A DNA stretch of 64,000 nt from Alphaproteobacteria bacterium LSUCC0719 (GTDB lineage Bacteria > Pseudomonadota > Alphaproteobacteria > Puniceispirillales > Puniceispirillaceae), in NCBI GenBank assembly GCA_040839025.1, contig JBFPJN010000003.1, positions 186,001-250,000 on the forward strand, given 5' to 3'. Position 1 is the stretch's first letter; each line of letters begins with the position of its first letter. A program made the position numbers and the translations under genes. The notes under the pieces were generated by a model that worked only from the letters and a program-made list of their open reading frames with translations, was not told where the DNA came from and made no database searches. Below are positions 43,719 to 52,712 of the stretch, piece by piece.

Positions 43719-43759
43719 AAAAAAAGCAGGGCTGCCGACCAATGGTCAGGCAACCCTGC
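43719..43759 (-). terminator. Intrinsic terminator of the cold-shock gene
   Basis: On the minus strand, an 11-bp stem with one mismatch (GCAGGGTTGCC / GGCAGCCCTGC) is followed by seven T residues. It begins 15 bases after the csp stop codon. Confidence 0.88.
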
Positions 43760-43773
43760 GCATGCGTCAGACG

Positions 43774-43980
43774 CTATGCAAGCACCAGATTGGTTGCCGA
43801 TGTCTTGCCGTTTTTGCCGGTCTCGAGTTCAAACGAGACCTTCTGACCTTCCTGAAGGTCGGACAGGCCAGCAGCCTGGACGGCTGTGATGTGAACAAAA
43901 ACGTCCGAGGACTGGTCCTCTGTTTCGATGAAACCATAACCTTTGGTGGTATTAAACCACTTCACTGTCCCAACACTCAT
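43774..43980 (-). CDS. CspA-family cold-shock protein
   Basis: 68 residues from ATG 43980, with AGGAG 8 bases upstream; the family's normal length confirms this start over ATG 44016. RNP1 is KGYGFIE and RNP2 VFVHI, in an OB-fold that binds single-stranded RNA and DNA. It likely acts as an RNA chaperone. It is followed by its own terminator and preceded by an untranslated leader of about 90 bases with a hairpin, which is typical of genes controlled after transcription. Confidence 0.95.
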   Translation of the reverse strand: MSVGTVKWFNTTKGYGFIETEDQSSDVFVHITAVQAAGLSDLQEGQKVSFELETGKNGKTSATNLVLA

Positions 43981-44042
43981 TATTTTCTCCTGTGAATTGG
44001 GATTTGGGTAAGCCATTCAATTCTAAGAAGAAAAGCGTGGAA

Positions 44043-44104
44043 ACCGGTCTGCAACCGCGCAGACTAACCGGTGATTTATAACAAAATCATCCACATTCCA
44101 ACAA
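44043..44104 (-). promoter_or_regulatory. Probable csp promoter and leader hairpin
   Basis: On the minus strand: TTGTTG (44099-44104), an 18-base spacer and TATAAA (44075-44080). The leader then begins with a hairpin at 44043-44072 (ACCGG, GTCTGC, loop GCGGTT, GCAGAC, CGGT). The start codon is about 90 bases downstream. Assigned by eye. Confidence 0.45.
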
Positions 44105-44195
44105 AAAACGCTCCTGTCATCAGGAAATTGGGGCTTAACGGCACGCCGGCCTGCGCTAGACTTGCCGGCACGTCCCAGCCCGCAGGAGAGCCGAA

Positions 44196-45536
44196 ATGTC
44201 ACTTCATCAGAAACTTCTTCAGCTTCGGGATTCCGGAACGCCAATCCGCGTTGGTATGGTTGGGGCCGGCAAGTTCGGCAGCATGTTCCTGGCTCAGGCA
44301 CGCAAGATTCCGGGCGTGCAGATTGTCGGCATCGCCGATCTGTCCATTACGCGGGCGCGATCAAACCTTGAATTCATCGGCTGGCCCGCCGACGCGCTGA
44401 TGGCAGCATCCGCCGAGGACGCGGCAAGGACGGGTGGCATTTTCCTGACCGAGGATGCCGGATCGCTGGCCGCAAGCCCGTTCATCGATGTGATGGTGGA
44501 ATCGACCGGCGACCCGATCGCGGCGGTGGACCATATCGTGAGCAGCTTTGATCATGGCAAGGATGTCGTGAATGTGACGGTGGAGGCGGATTCCTATTGC
44601 GGGGCCGGCCTTGCCAAACGGGCCCGTGACGCCGGCGTTCTGTATTCACTTGCCTATGGTGACCAGCCGGCCCTCGCGGCGGAGCTTGTCGACTGGGCGC
44701 GATGCTGTGGGTTTCATGTCATGGCGGCTGGTCGGGGTCACAAATGGCAACCGCATTACCGCCTGTCGACACCCGAAACCGTCTGGGACTATTGGGGACT
44801 GACCGCCGAACAGGCAGAACGCGGCCGTCTGAACCCGAAAATGTTCAACTCCTTCCTCGACGGCTCCAAACCGGCGATTGAATCTGCGGCCATTGCCAAT
44901 GCCACCGGCCTGTCTGTTCCATCGGCCGGACTTGCCTTTCCCGCAGGCGATGTCCAGTCGATCCCCGATCTGATGCGCCCACGGACCGAGGGCGGCGCGC
45001 TGGAATCTGCCGGCATGGTCGAGGTGATTTCATCGCTTCGCGAGGATGGCAGCCATGTCGGCTATGACATCAGGCAGGGGATCTGGGTCTGTGTCGAGGC
45101 TGACACCGATTATATCAAGAACTGCTTTGAGGAATATGGTCTGGTGACCGACAGTTCGGGACGTTACAGCGCCATGTACAAGAGATTTCATCTGATCGGG
45201 CTTGAGCTTGGCATGTCGGTCGCGCATGTCGGGGCGCGGCGTGAGGCCACCGGCACACCAACGCATTTCATTGGCGATGTCTGCGCGGTGTCCAAGGGCC
45301 AGCTCCGGTCCGGCAGCGTGCTGGACGGTGAAGGCGGCGCAACCGTCTATGGCGGGCTTCGCCGGGCCCCGCAATCGACCGCCGGCCGTTTTCTGCCACT
45401 TGGCCTGTCGCATGGCGCGGTTCTGAAACGTGATATCGGCCTCGACGAGATCATCACCCTTGATGATGTCGATATCGACACGAACCGGCTTGCCTTCACG
45501 CTTCGTGCCGAGACAGAGGCCCTGCTGGACAGCTGA
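44196..45536 (+). CDS. NAD(P)-dependent homoserine-dehydrogenase-like oxidoreductase with SAF-type C-terminus
   Basis: 446 residues with GCAGGAGAG upstream. The Rossmann motif VGMVGAGKFGSMF lies near the N-terminus. The central part has VMVESTGDPIAAVDHI and VNVTVEADSYCGAGLA, a layout shared with homoserine dehydrogenase. The C-terminal segment with GLSHGAVLKRDIGLDEIITL then DDVDID is SAF-like (antifreeze/flagellar FlgA type). Proteins of this architecture are annotated as NAD(P)-dependent oxidoreductases; their substrate is generally unknown. It stands alone, divergent from csp. Confidence 0.82.
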   Translation: MSLHQKLLQLRDSGTPIRVGMVGAGKFGSMFLAQARKIPGVQIVGIADLSITRARSNLEFIGWPADALMAASAEDAARTGGIFLTEDAGSLAASPFIDVMVESTGDPIAAVDHIVSSFDHGKDVVNVTVEADSYCGAGLAKRARDAGVLYSLAYGDQPALAAELVDWARCCGFHVMAAGRGHKWQPHYRLSTPETVWDYWGLTAEQAERGRLNPKMFNSFLDGSKPAIESAAIANATGLSVPSAGLAFPAGDVQSIPDLMRPRTEGGALESAGMVEVISSLREDGSHVGYDIRQGIWVCVEADTDYIKNCFEEYGLVTDSSGRYSAMYKRFHLIGLELGMSVAHVGARREATGTPTHFIGDVCAVSKGQLRSGSVLDGEGGATVYGGLRRAPQSTAGRFLPLGLSHGAVLKRDIGLDEIITLDDVDIDTNRLAFTLRAETEALLDS

Positions 45537-45550
45537 TCGCCTTGCGGCAG

Positions 45551-45600
45551 GTTGGCGTTGTCGCGCAGATTGGCGTTGTCGCGCAGTTTGGCGTTGTCGC
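45551..45600. repeat. 18-bp tandem repeat, nearly three copies
   Basis: Units of TTGGCGTTGTCGCGCAG with small changes follow directly after the gene at 44196. There is no gene in this stretch. Confidence 0.85.
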
Positions 45601-45670
45601 ATTGAACATCACCCGTAAACAGCCTATGTGACGGGTCGGGGGAGCGTACTGGCCGGCAGGATGTGGCAGC

Positions 45671-46138
45671 ATGGACAGCAACGCGACGGATCTCATCTTT
45701 GGACAGCGAGACGGGCTGGCCTCGGCCAAACTGCTTGTCCTGTTTGCCCTTCACGCGGCAAGCCTGACCTTGCTGTTTGCGATGGCGCACGGACAGCCCG
45801 GATCGACCCTTGCCAGGTTTTCCTTTATCTCCAGAGCATTCACCGTCCGTTTTGCGGTTGCCGCGGCGCTGGCAGCCCTGATCGCGGCCGGCAGCCTTGT
45901 CGCCGACAGGCAGGCCGGGATGACAACGGTTCTGTTTTTCAATGCCGGGGTTCTGGCGCTTTACGTGATCGAATATTCGATCCTTCTGTCACGCGGGTTC
46001 TTCAGACGTCTTCTTGGCGACGATCTGCAGGCGGAATTACGCCTGTTCATATGTTTTGTGGTGATGACGAATGCCGGCTATTTCACGCTGATGTTTCTGA
46101 AGGACATTCTGCTGAGTGACAGTCTGGGAGTGCGGTGA
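45671..46138 (+). CDS. Small integral membrane protein (about four TM helices)
   Basis: 155 residues. Hydrophobic helices lie at about 18-40, 58-78, 83-105 and 122-146 (LLVLFALHAASLTLLFAMA, VAAALAALIAAGSLV, VLFFNAGVLALYVIEYSILL, LFICFVVMTNAGYFTLMFL). No conserved family motif is recognised. The stop codon shares one base with the start of the next gene (TGATG), so both are translated together. No substrate or partner is evident. Confidence 0.72.
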   Translation: MDSNATDLIFGQRDGLASAKLLVLFALHAASLTLLFAMAHGQPGSTLARFSFISRAFTVRFAVAAALAALIAAGSLVADRQAGMTTVLFFNAGVLALYVIEYSILLSRGFFRRLLGDDLQAELRLFICFVVMTNAGYFTLMFLKDILLSDSLGVR

Positions 46139-46353
46139 TGAGTGAAGACAAAATGAATGCCTGTCAGGTTCTCTCGCAGAACGAACTGGTCAGCGACTTC
46201 CGAAAGGATTTCGTCTGCATGAACGACAATCTCCATGAAGGGTTGCAGGAGCATCCGCATGTGCTGATCCTCTATGTCGCAATGGTGATCTTTGTGATGG
46301 TGTTTCTGAAACTGGTCACCCGCCAGTCACCCCGACCCAAATCCGACAGCTGA
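46138..46353 (+). CDS. Small single-TM protein, 71 residues
   Basis: Starts at ATG 46138, overlapping the preceding stop codon; GTG 46135 is in frame. A polar N-terminus of about 40 residues with two Cys (MNACQVL and FVCMND) precedes one membrane helix (VLILYVAMVIFVMVFLKLV) and a short basic tail. Too short to classify; probably an accessory subunit of the membrane protein encoded before it. Confidence 0.62.
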   Translation: MSEDKMNACQVLSQNELVSDFRKDFVCMNDNLHEGLQEHPHVLILYVAMVIFVMVFLKLVTRQSPRPKSDS

Positions 46354-46374
46354 CAGCCGCCCCGCGGGGGCTGG

Positions 46375-46393
46375 CGGTATGCGGATCATACCG
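46375..46393. terminator. Possible terminator hairpin between convergent genes
   Basis: CGGTATG-CGGAT-CATACCG, a perfect 7-bp stem, lies between the stop codons of two convergent genes. No clear T-run is present; a GC-rich inverted segment just upstream may add to it. Confidence 0.35.
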
Positions 46394-46417
46394 GCAGACC
46401 GAACAGGATGACCGGCC

Positions 46418-47725
46418 CTATCCCAGGACAGAAAAGCTGCTTTCGTTATTGATCTCGCGCTTGCGCGAATAGAAACCGACATTGATGTCCCGCCCGATAT
46501 AGGGAAGCGTGAACTGAAGCGGCGCTTCATCATGATCGGCACCGCCCTCGCAATAATCGATCAGCGCCGCCATCATCTTGCCGGCGATTGGCGCATTCTT
46601 GTACTGGTTGCCGCTTGTTCCGCAGGCCATGTAATAGCCACCGAGCGATGTCTTGTCATAGATCGGGATCCAGTCGGTCGAGGCATCATAGAGATCGACA
46701 ACACCGCGTGTCTGTGACGGGATGCCAAGGCTTGGAACCCGCTGACCATAGCGCATCACCTGATTGTTCCACTGGTCCGTGAATTCGCGTTCATAATCGA
46801 CATCCGTCTCGGCCCACATATGCGGATCGCAGGCCGGATCCTCGCTGCCAATCAGGATGTTGTTGCCATGTTCGGGCCGGATATAGCAGGCAATATCGGA
46901 ATCCGACACCACCATGCCGATATCGTCAAAATCACATCCATCGGGTGCCGGCACATGCGCCACCTCCTGGCGGAGCGGTCTTGTCTCGATGGTCATCTCG
47001 TCGAGAACACCTGCCAGACCATTGATATGGGCGGATGCCGGCCCGGCAACATTGACCACGACAGACGCATGAATGTCCTCGCCGGAGGCAAGGCGGACGC
47101 CCGTGACACGCCCCTGTGACTTCAGAATCTCCACCACCTCGGCGCCAAGACGGAATTCGGCCCCATGCAATCTGGCGGCATCTGCCAGATTCTGGCTGGA
47201 CAGCGACGGGTCGGTGACATAGCCGCCATTCGGCCAGTAAAGCGCGCCGGCTATGGTATCGCCATTCGGCATGCCAAAGGTCGGATCGTCGATCCGGCGC
47301 GGCGGCGCGAAACTGTCCAGCGAATAGATGGGAAGCCGCTCGCGGATGGCCGCAGCATCCCATTCTTCGACCGGGATATCCAGATCCCGGCTGTTGGCAA
47401 GATGCTTGTCCAGATAGTCATTTGCCGCCGTGCGCATGACCATACAGCCGCATTCCTTGAATTTCGCCAGGTCGGATCCCGCCGGCAGACCAAGATAGCT
47501 CTGCCAGTCACGCCAGTAGTGATATCCCTCCCAGGCAAAGGCCGTGCCGTCGAATGTCGAGTAATGCATGCGGATGATGGCGCAGGACCCTGCCGTGGAT
47601 CCATGCCCGATCCGGGTATTGCGATCCAGCGACAGCGTCTTCCATCCGGCCTTTGCCATTTCGAAAGCCACCGCGGTGCCGATCACACCGGTACCGATAA
47701 TGATTGCGTCAAACTGTTGGCTCAT
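46418..47725 (-). CDS. DAO-family FAD-dependent oxidoreductase (sarcosine oxidase beta-like)
   Basis: 435 residues from ATG 47725 (GAGGAG upstream; ATG 47761 is less likely). The FAD motif is IIIGTGVIGTAVAFEMAKAG, then HGSTAGSCAIIRMHYST, the flavin-proximal motif of DAO/sarcosine oxidase relatives. The C-terminal GGYYMACGTSGNQYKNAP closes the FAD site. It likely demethylates or deaminates a small amine such as sarcosine or an N-methyl amino acid. It is encoded 40 bases downstream of the dimethylglycine-dehydrogenase-like gene, on the same strand. Confidence 0.87.
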   Translation of the reverse strand: MSQQFDAIIIGTGVIGTAVAFEMAKAGWKTLSLDRNTRIGHGSTAGSCAIIRMHYSTFDGTAFAWEGYHYWRDWQSYLGLPAGSDLAKFKECGCMVMRTAANDYLDKHLANSRDLDIPVEEWDAAAIRERLPIYSLDSFAPPRRIDDPTFGMPNGDTIAGALYWPNGGYVTDPSLSSQNLADAARLHGAEFRLGAEVVEILKSQGRVTGVRLASGEDIHASVVVNVAGPASAHINGLAGVLDEMTIETRPLRQEVAHVPAPDGCDFDDIGMVVSDSDIACYIRPEHGNNILIGSEDPACDPHMWAETDVDYEREFTDQWNNQVMRYGQRVPSLGIPSQTRGVVDLYDASTDWIPIYDKTSLGGYYMACGTSGNQYKNAPIAGKMMAALIDYCEGGADHDEAPLQFTLPYIGRDINVGFYSRKREINNESSFSVLG

Positions 47726-47765
47726 CACACTCTCCTCACCCAAATATTTGTCACCAGCCAACAGG

Positions 47766-50171
47766 TCAGGCGCGCATCACCGCACCAGCCGGATCATAGG
47801 GCGATGGTGCGATGATCGAACAATCGCGCTTCACCCCGACGATATGGACGCCAAGCCTGGCACCAACCGAAGCCAGATCGCTGTCGACAAGCGCCATCGC
47901 CAGCGACTTTTCCACAATATGACCATAGCCGCCGGATGTCACGAAACCAACACGCTGATCGCCTGACCAGACAGGTTCGAACCCGCTGGCATCCGCATCA
48001 TCGGCTGCCACCTCGATTGTGACCAGCCGTTGCGCCGGACCATTGCCGTCACGCTCGGCAATGGCGGCGTCACGACCGATGAAATCCGCCTTGTCCCAGT
48101 CAATCCACCTGTCCATGCCGGTCATCCCCGGCGTGTAGCCTTGCGTGAATTCGGCCGACCAGATTCCATAGCTCTTTTCAAGCCGCAGCGACAGCATGGC
48201 ATTGAATCCATATTCGACCATCCCAAGATCGGCACCGGCGTCAACGAGCATCCGGCGCAGCGCGATGTGGTCTCCCATACGGCAGTTGATTTCGTAACCC
48301 GCCTCGCCGGTGACCGACAATCTGCCTACCCGGGCCCGAACCAGCCCGACATCAAAGCTGCCGCATCCCATGAAGGACAGCTCGTCAATCGGCCCGTCAG
48401 TCAGTTTTTCAAGCACCGCGCGCGAGCCCGGCCCGGACAGCGAGAACCCGGCCATTTCCTCGCCAAGGTCGCGTACCAGCACACCGTCATCCATGTGATC
48501 CTCGAACCAGCGCATATGCCAGCGCCGCAGATAGTAGGAGCCCATGATCCACCAGCTGCCGTCACCCCAGTTGAACAGGGTCAGATCGCCTTTCAGCCGT
48601 CCATCCGCGCCAAGCGCAACCGCAAGCCGTGCCCGGCCCGGCGTCGGCAGTTTCGTGGCAAACAGCCTGTTCAGCCATGCCTCGGCATGTGGTCCGCTGA
48701 CCTCAAAGCGCGAAAATCCGGTAATGTCCAGAAGGCCGACATCGCGACGTACCGCGCGGCATTCTGCCCCGACAAGATCAAAGGCGTTGGATCGTTTCAG
48801 TGAAGGTGTCTCGGCAAATCCCTTCGGCGCGAAATACAACGGCACCTCGAGATCCCAGCTGTTGCCCCAGACCGCGCCTGCCGCATCCATCTCGGAATAG
48901 GCCGGCGCCATTTTCAGCGGCCGACCAGCGGGCAATTGTTGATTTGGATAGGTCATCACGAAGCGGCGCGAATAGAACTGGCCGGTCGTCTGTTTGATAT
49001 ATTCCCTGTTTTCCGCAAAGGGGCCGTAGCGCGCCACATCCATTCCATAGACATCGGCTTCCGGCTCGCCATGAATCATCCATTCGGCAAGCGACTTGCC
49101 AACCCCGCCACCCTGCAGGAACCCGGCCATGACGGCGCAGGCCGACCAGTATCCGCGCTTGCCGGGCACCGGACCCACCAGCGGGTTGCCATCGGGTGAA
49201 AAGGTGAAGGCGCCATTGACCCAGTTCCGCACACCGGCTGTCTGCAGCACCGGATAGCGCTCAAAACCCATGGTCAATTCATGCTCGATCCGGTCGATAT
49301 CTTCCTGCAGAAGCTCGATCCCGTAATCCCACGGCGCACCATCCATCATCCAGTGCTGATGGTTGGTTTCGTAAATGCCAAGCAGCATGCCGTGCTGGTC
49401 CTGGCGCATATAGGTAAAGCCCTCGAGGTCGACGACAAACGGCAATTCACCGTCCAGCGCGGCAATCTCGGGGATCGCTTCGGTCAGCAGATAATGGTGT
49501 GACAGCGGCGACACCGGCAATTCGATGCCGGCCATGCGGCCAACCTGCTTGGCCCACAATCCGGCGGCATTCACCACATGTTCGCAGGAAATCGTGCCCT
49601 TTTCGGTGACCACATTCCAGCCATCCGCCGTCTGGTTGAGTTCGAGAACCCGGTTATGCTCGATTACCGTGGCACCATTCTTTTTCGCCGCGCCGGCATA
49701 GGCCAGCACCGTTCCCGTGGTGTCGACATAGCCTTCGCGGTCGGCCCACAATCCGCCAAGAATGCCGTCGGTCGACAGGACCGGGCATAACGCGCCGGCT
49801 TCGTCCGGGCTGACAAGCCGCACATCCTCGATGCCGATGCTCTGATAGACCCTGTAGGCGGATTGCAGCCATTCCCAGCGGTCAGGGGTGCCGGCCAGGG
49901 TCAGTCCACCGGTCAGATGCATGCCGATCGACTGTCCGCTCTCTTCCTCGATCTTGCCAAGAAGATCGATCGTGTAGGCCTGAAGGGCGGAAATGTTGGG
50001 ATCGGCATTCAGCGCATGCACACCGCCGGCGGCATGCCAGCTGGACCCGGCTGTCAGCACCGACCGTTCAAGCAGACAGATGTCCGACCATCCCATCTTT
50101 GCCAGATGATAGATAATCGACGCACCAACGACCCCGCCGCCGACAACAACCACGCGATAGTGTGATTTCAT
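47766..50171 (-). CDS. Dimethylglycine/sarcosine dehydrogenase-like FAD-GcvT fusion
   Basis: 801 residues, normal for this family. An N-terminal DAO domain has VVVGGGVVGASIIYHLAKMG and the SSWHAAGGVHAL motif, where His would carry covalent FAD in dimethylglycine dehydrogenase. An FAO-type middle segment follows. The C-terminal half (about 430-801) is a GcvT-like aminomethyltransferase domain, with GFSRFEVSGPHAEAWLNRL, GEAGYEINCRM and the ending GVKRDCSIIAPSPYDPAGAV. It oxidises N-methylated glycines and passes the methyl group to tetrahydrofolate. GGGGATG precedes the ATG. It heads a two-gene unit with the DAO gene. Confidence 0.92.
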   Translation of the reverse strand: MKSHYRVVVVGGGVVGASIIYHLAKMGWSDICLLERSVLTAGSSWHAAGGVHALNADPNISALQAYTIDLLGKIEEESGQSIGMHLTGGLTLAGTPDRWEWLQSAYRVYQSIGIEDVRLVSPDEAGALCPVLSTDGILGGLWADREGYVDTTGTVLAYAGAAKKNGATVIEHNRVLELNQTADGWNVVTEKGTISCEHVVNAAGLWAKQVGRMAGIELPVSPLSHHYLLTEAIPEIAALDGELPFVVDLEGFTYMRQDQHGMLLGIYETNHQHWMMDGAPWDYGIELLQEDIDRIEHELTMGFERYPVLQTAGVRNWVNGAFTFSPDGNPLVGPVPGKRGYWSACAVMAGFLQGGGVGKSLAEWMIHGEPEADVYGMDVARYGPFAENREYIKQTTGQFYSRRFVMTYPNQQLPAGRPLKMAPAYSEMDAAGAVWGNSWDLEVPLYFAPKGFAETPSLKRSNAFDLVGAECRAVRRDVGLLDITGFSRFEVSGPHAEAWLNRLFATKLPTPGRARLAVALGADGRLKGDLTLFNWGDGSWWIMGSYYLRRWHMRWFEDHMDDGVLVRDLGEEMAGFSLSGPGSRAVLEKLTDGPIDELSFMGCGSFDVGLVRARVGRLSVTGEAGYEINCRMGDHIALRRMLVDAGADLGMVEYGFNAMLSLRLEKSYGIWSAEFTQGYTPGMTGMDRWIDWDKADFIGRDAAIAERDGNGPAQRLVTIEVAADDADASGFEPVWSGDQRVGFVTSGGYGHIVEKSLAMALVDSDLASVGARLGVHIVGVKRDCSIIAPSPYDPAGAVMRA

Positions 50172-50445
50172 GACTGCATCCCCAGCTTCAAAGCCATCTC
50201 ACCGTTCAATCTGCACCAACCTGTTGTCCACCCATTTTTGTGCCAGCGACGGCAACTGCGCCATTTCCGCCGACCGGCAACAGCGCCCCGCGATATTGGT
50301 TGCAGGGCAGGTTTAGCTGGCATTTCATCATGCTGATCCTGTAATGTGGGTCGGCGATCCGGGTTCCGGTTCACGCATCATGTACATATACCCGATCGCG
50401 GTGGCGCACCCGGCCGGATGCCAGACTTTGAGGACAATCACCAGG
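50172..50445. other. Divergent intergenic region
   Basis: Upstream of both the dimethylglycine-dehydrogenase-like gene (minus) and the RNase D gene (plus). No glycine-riboswitch core or perfect hairpin is seen. A 40-codon minus-strand frame near 50324-50202 has no ribosome binding site and is not claimed. Confidence 0.45.
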
Positions 50446-51057
50446 ATGGCCATACATCTTCACCATGATGACCTGCCGGACGGCATCGACCTAGGCACCG
50501 AGATTGCCATCGACACCGAAACGATGGGGCTGAACCCGCACCGGGACAGGCTGTGCCTTGTTCAACTGTCGGCAGGTGACGGTGACGCGCATCTGGTGAA
50601 GATGGCGCATCCGCTTGCGCCCGCACCGCATCTGGCGGGCATTCTGGCCGATCCGGCTGTCACCAAGCTGTTTCACTTCGCAAGGTTCGATCTTGCCGCG
50701 CTGGCACAGTCCATCGGTGCCATCAATGGTCCCATCTACTGTACCAAGATCGCCTCGAAGCTGTGCCGCACCTATACCGACAGGCATGGTCTGAAGGATC
50801 TGTGCGCCGAACTCATCGGCGTCGAGATTTCCAAGCAACAGCAATCCTCGGACTGGGGTGCCGAAACGCTGAGCGAGGCGCAGCAGACATACGCGGCAAG
50901 CGATGTTCTGTATCTGCACCGTCTTCGTGCCGTGCTGGACGAGATGCTGGCACGCGAGGGCCGCACCGATATCGCGCGGGCCTGCTTTGAATTCCTGCCG
51001 GTTCGTGCCGGCATGGATCTGGGCGGCTTCGCCGATCTCGATATCTTTCACCATTAG
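50446..51057 (+). CDS. Ribonuclease D-like 3'-5' exonuclease (short form)
   Basis: 203 residues from ATG 50446 (TGAGGAC upstream). The DEDDy exonuclease motifs are visible: AIDTETMGL (Exo I, D and E), HFARFDLAAL (Exo II, D) and YAASDVLYLHRL (Exo III, D and Y region). The HRDC domains of full-length RNase D are missing, as in the short alphaproteobacterial form. It trims RNA 3' ends. It is encoded 11 bases upstream of lptC on the same strand, a common arrangement in alphaproteobacteria. Confidence 0.9.
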   Translation: MAIHLHHDDLPDGIDLGTEIAIDTETMGLNPHRDRLCLVQLSAGDGDAHLVKMAHPLAPAPHLAGILADPAVTKLFHFARFDLAALAQSIGAINGPIYCTKIASKLCRTYTDRHGLKDLCAELIGVEISKQQQSSDWGAETLSEAQQTYAASDVLYLHRLRAVLDEMLAREGRTDIARACFEFLPVRAGMDLGGFADLDIFHH

Positions 51058-51068
51058 GGTCAGCATCA

Positions 51069-51761
51069 ATGGCAGACGAACAGGACACCGCCCAGTCAGC
51101 GCCGAAATTCGCACCGCGCGCCAGACAGGCAGATCCCGAACGACGCGGCATCCGGACCAGCCTGCTGTTCATCGGGCTTGGTGTCGCAATGTCATTCGGC
51201 ACCGTCCTGTGGCTTGGCCTGTTCAATCAGCAGGATGAAATCCGGCTGCGGGTCAGCGATATCAAGATAGAGGAAACAGGCGATGTCGAATTGACTGGCG
51301 CTGTATATCGCGGCCAGACGACACGCGGCGAGCCGTTCGAGATCACCGCCGAAGTGGCGCGCGAACGCGAGAATGGTGTCGTCGATCTGTCATCGCCCAC
51401 CGCCGAACTGCTGCGCGCCAGTGGTGATGTGATGAATGTCACATCGGCAACAGGGGTCTATTTTCCAGAGATGACGGAACTGGACCTGATCGGAGATGTG
51501 CGGATCACCAGCCGTGATGACAGCCTTGTGATGACGGCCGAAGTGATCCACGCCAATCTTGAAGATGGTCATATGAATACCGACAGGCCGGTACAGGTGA
51601 ACAGTGACAGCGGCGTGATCCTTGCCGGCGGCATGCAGGTGATCGACCGGGGAAGCACCATCATCTTTACCAACAAGCCGCGCCTGACACTTCATAACGG
51701 TACGACCCAAAACGGTTCGGCCCATAAAAAGGCGCCACTCAACAAGGCAACGGGGTCCTGA
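51069..51761 (+). CDS. lptC: LPS export protein LptC
   Basis: 230 residues. A cytoplasmic N-terminus of about 28 residues and one membrane helix (SLLFIGLGVAMSFGTVLWLG) precede a periplasmic beta-jellyroll domain (EIRLRVSDIKIEETGDVEL, FEITAEVARERENGVVDLSS). LptC hands lipopolysaccharide from the LptBFG transporter to LptA. The order lptC-lptA-lptB that follows confirms the identity. The C-terminal 20 residues are Asn/Lys-rich. Confidence 0.9.
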   Translation: MADEQDTAQSAPKFAPRARQADPERRGIRTSLLFIGLGVAMSFGTVLWLGLFNQQDEIRLRVSDIKIEETGDVELTGAVYRGQTTRGEPFEITAEVARERENGVVDLSSPTAELLRASGDVMNVTSATGVYFPEMTELDLIGDVRITSRDDSLVMTAEVIHANLEDGHMNTDRPVQVNSDSGVILAGGMQVIDRGSTIIFTNKPRLTLHNGTTQNGSAHKKAPLNKATGS

Positions 51762-51825
51762 TCCATAGCCAGCCAGACATGTCTCGTCATAACCGTGCCC
51801 ATAGCGCAACTTTCAAGGGGAAACC

Positions 51826-52626
51826 ATGTTTCATAAATCGCCCATAACACCGTCGGAGATTCGGTCGGGTTTTCTCGGCCTGTTTGTTGCCGCGCTCGTG
51901 ATGCTGCCTATCGGCGCTTCAGCGCAGGACAACGCGCCCCTGACCATTGAGGCGGATGACATACTGGAATGGAACCAGACCGATGGCATCTATACCGCAA
52001 AGGGCAATGCTGTCGCCATTCAGGGCACCACGGAAATCCGCGGCAATGTGCTGGTCGCCACCTATGACCCTGACAGTGAAGAACGCGATATCGAAACCGT
52101 GACGGCGGAAGGCCGGGTCACCTATCAGGACGACACATCGCGCGCCAGAGGCAGCAAGCTGGTCTACAAGATCGCGACGCGGAATTACCGTGTCGAAGGA
52201 CCGGACGCAGCCGTGTCGGGAACCCGCGGAACCATCACGGCCAGCAGATCCATCGATCTGGAAACCAACACGGATGACACCCAGAAGATGACGGCCATCG
52301 GCAACGCCATCTATACCGACTCCGCCGGCCGGGTCTTTGCCGGCAATCTGGTACATGCCTATTTCGCAGCCGATGGCAGCCTGACCTCGATTGATGCAGA
52401 AGGCGATGTGAGGGTGGTTTCAACCGCCGACCGCGAAGCCACCGGCGATGCCGCAACCTATGACGCCGGCACCGAACTGGCCACGGTAACCGGCAATGTC
52501 AAAATCATCGATGGTGGCAGCCAGATGCTTGGCGGCCGGGCCGAAGTTGACCTGAAAACAGGCAACAGCCGGATGTTATCGGCCGGGTCGGGCGGCCGGG
52601 TCAGCGGTGTCCTTCAGGCAAACTGA
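51826..52626 (+). CDS. lptA: LPS transport periplasmic protein LptA
   Basis: 266 residues with TCAAGGGGA upstream. The signal peptide ends IGASAQDN. The OstA/LptA domain has repeated beta hairpins: LTIEADDILEWNQTDGIYTA, VTAEGRVTYQDDTSRARGSK and GTELATVTGNVKIIDGGSQM. It is longer than E. coli LptA (about 185 residues) but typical of alphaproteobacteria. It forms the periplasmic bridge that carries LPS to LptD. lptD and lptFG are not in the window. Confidence 0.93.
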   Translation: MFHKSPITPSEIRSGFLGLFVAALVMLPIGASAQDNAPLTIEADDILEWNQTDGIYTAKGNAVAIQGTTEIRGNVLVATYDPDSEERDIETVTAEGRVTYQDDTSRARGSKLVYKIATRNYRVEGPDAAVSGTRGTITASRSIDLETNTDDTQKMTAIGNAIYTDSAGRVFAGNLVHAYFAADGSLTSIDAEGDVRVVSTADREATGDAATYDAGTELATVTGNVKIIDGGSQMLGGRAEVDLKTGNSRMLSAGSGGRVSGVLQAN

Positions 52627-52712
52627 CAGGAATTCTGACCATGCCGACAATTGACCGTTGAGATTAAAGGAAAATGCCGTTAGGTTAACCGCCTGTAATC
52701 AGACGAGATATC

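Noticed and set aside
43551-43889. Plus-strand open frame after the gene at 43461
   Set aside because: It runs through the csp terminator and into antisense csp, with no ribosome binding site.
50172-50445. Glycine riboswitch upstream of the dimethylglycine-dehydrogenase-like gene
   Set aside because: The conserved core segments of glycine aptamers are not visible on the minus strand.
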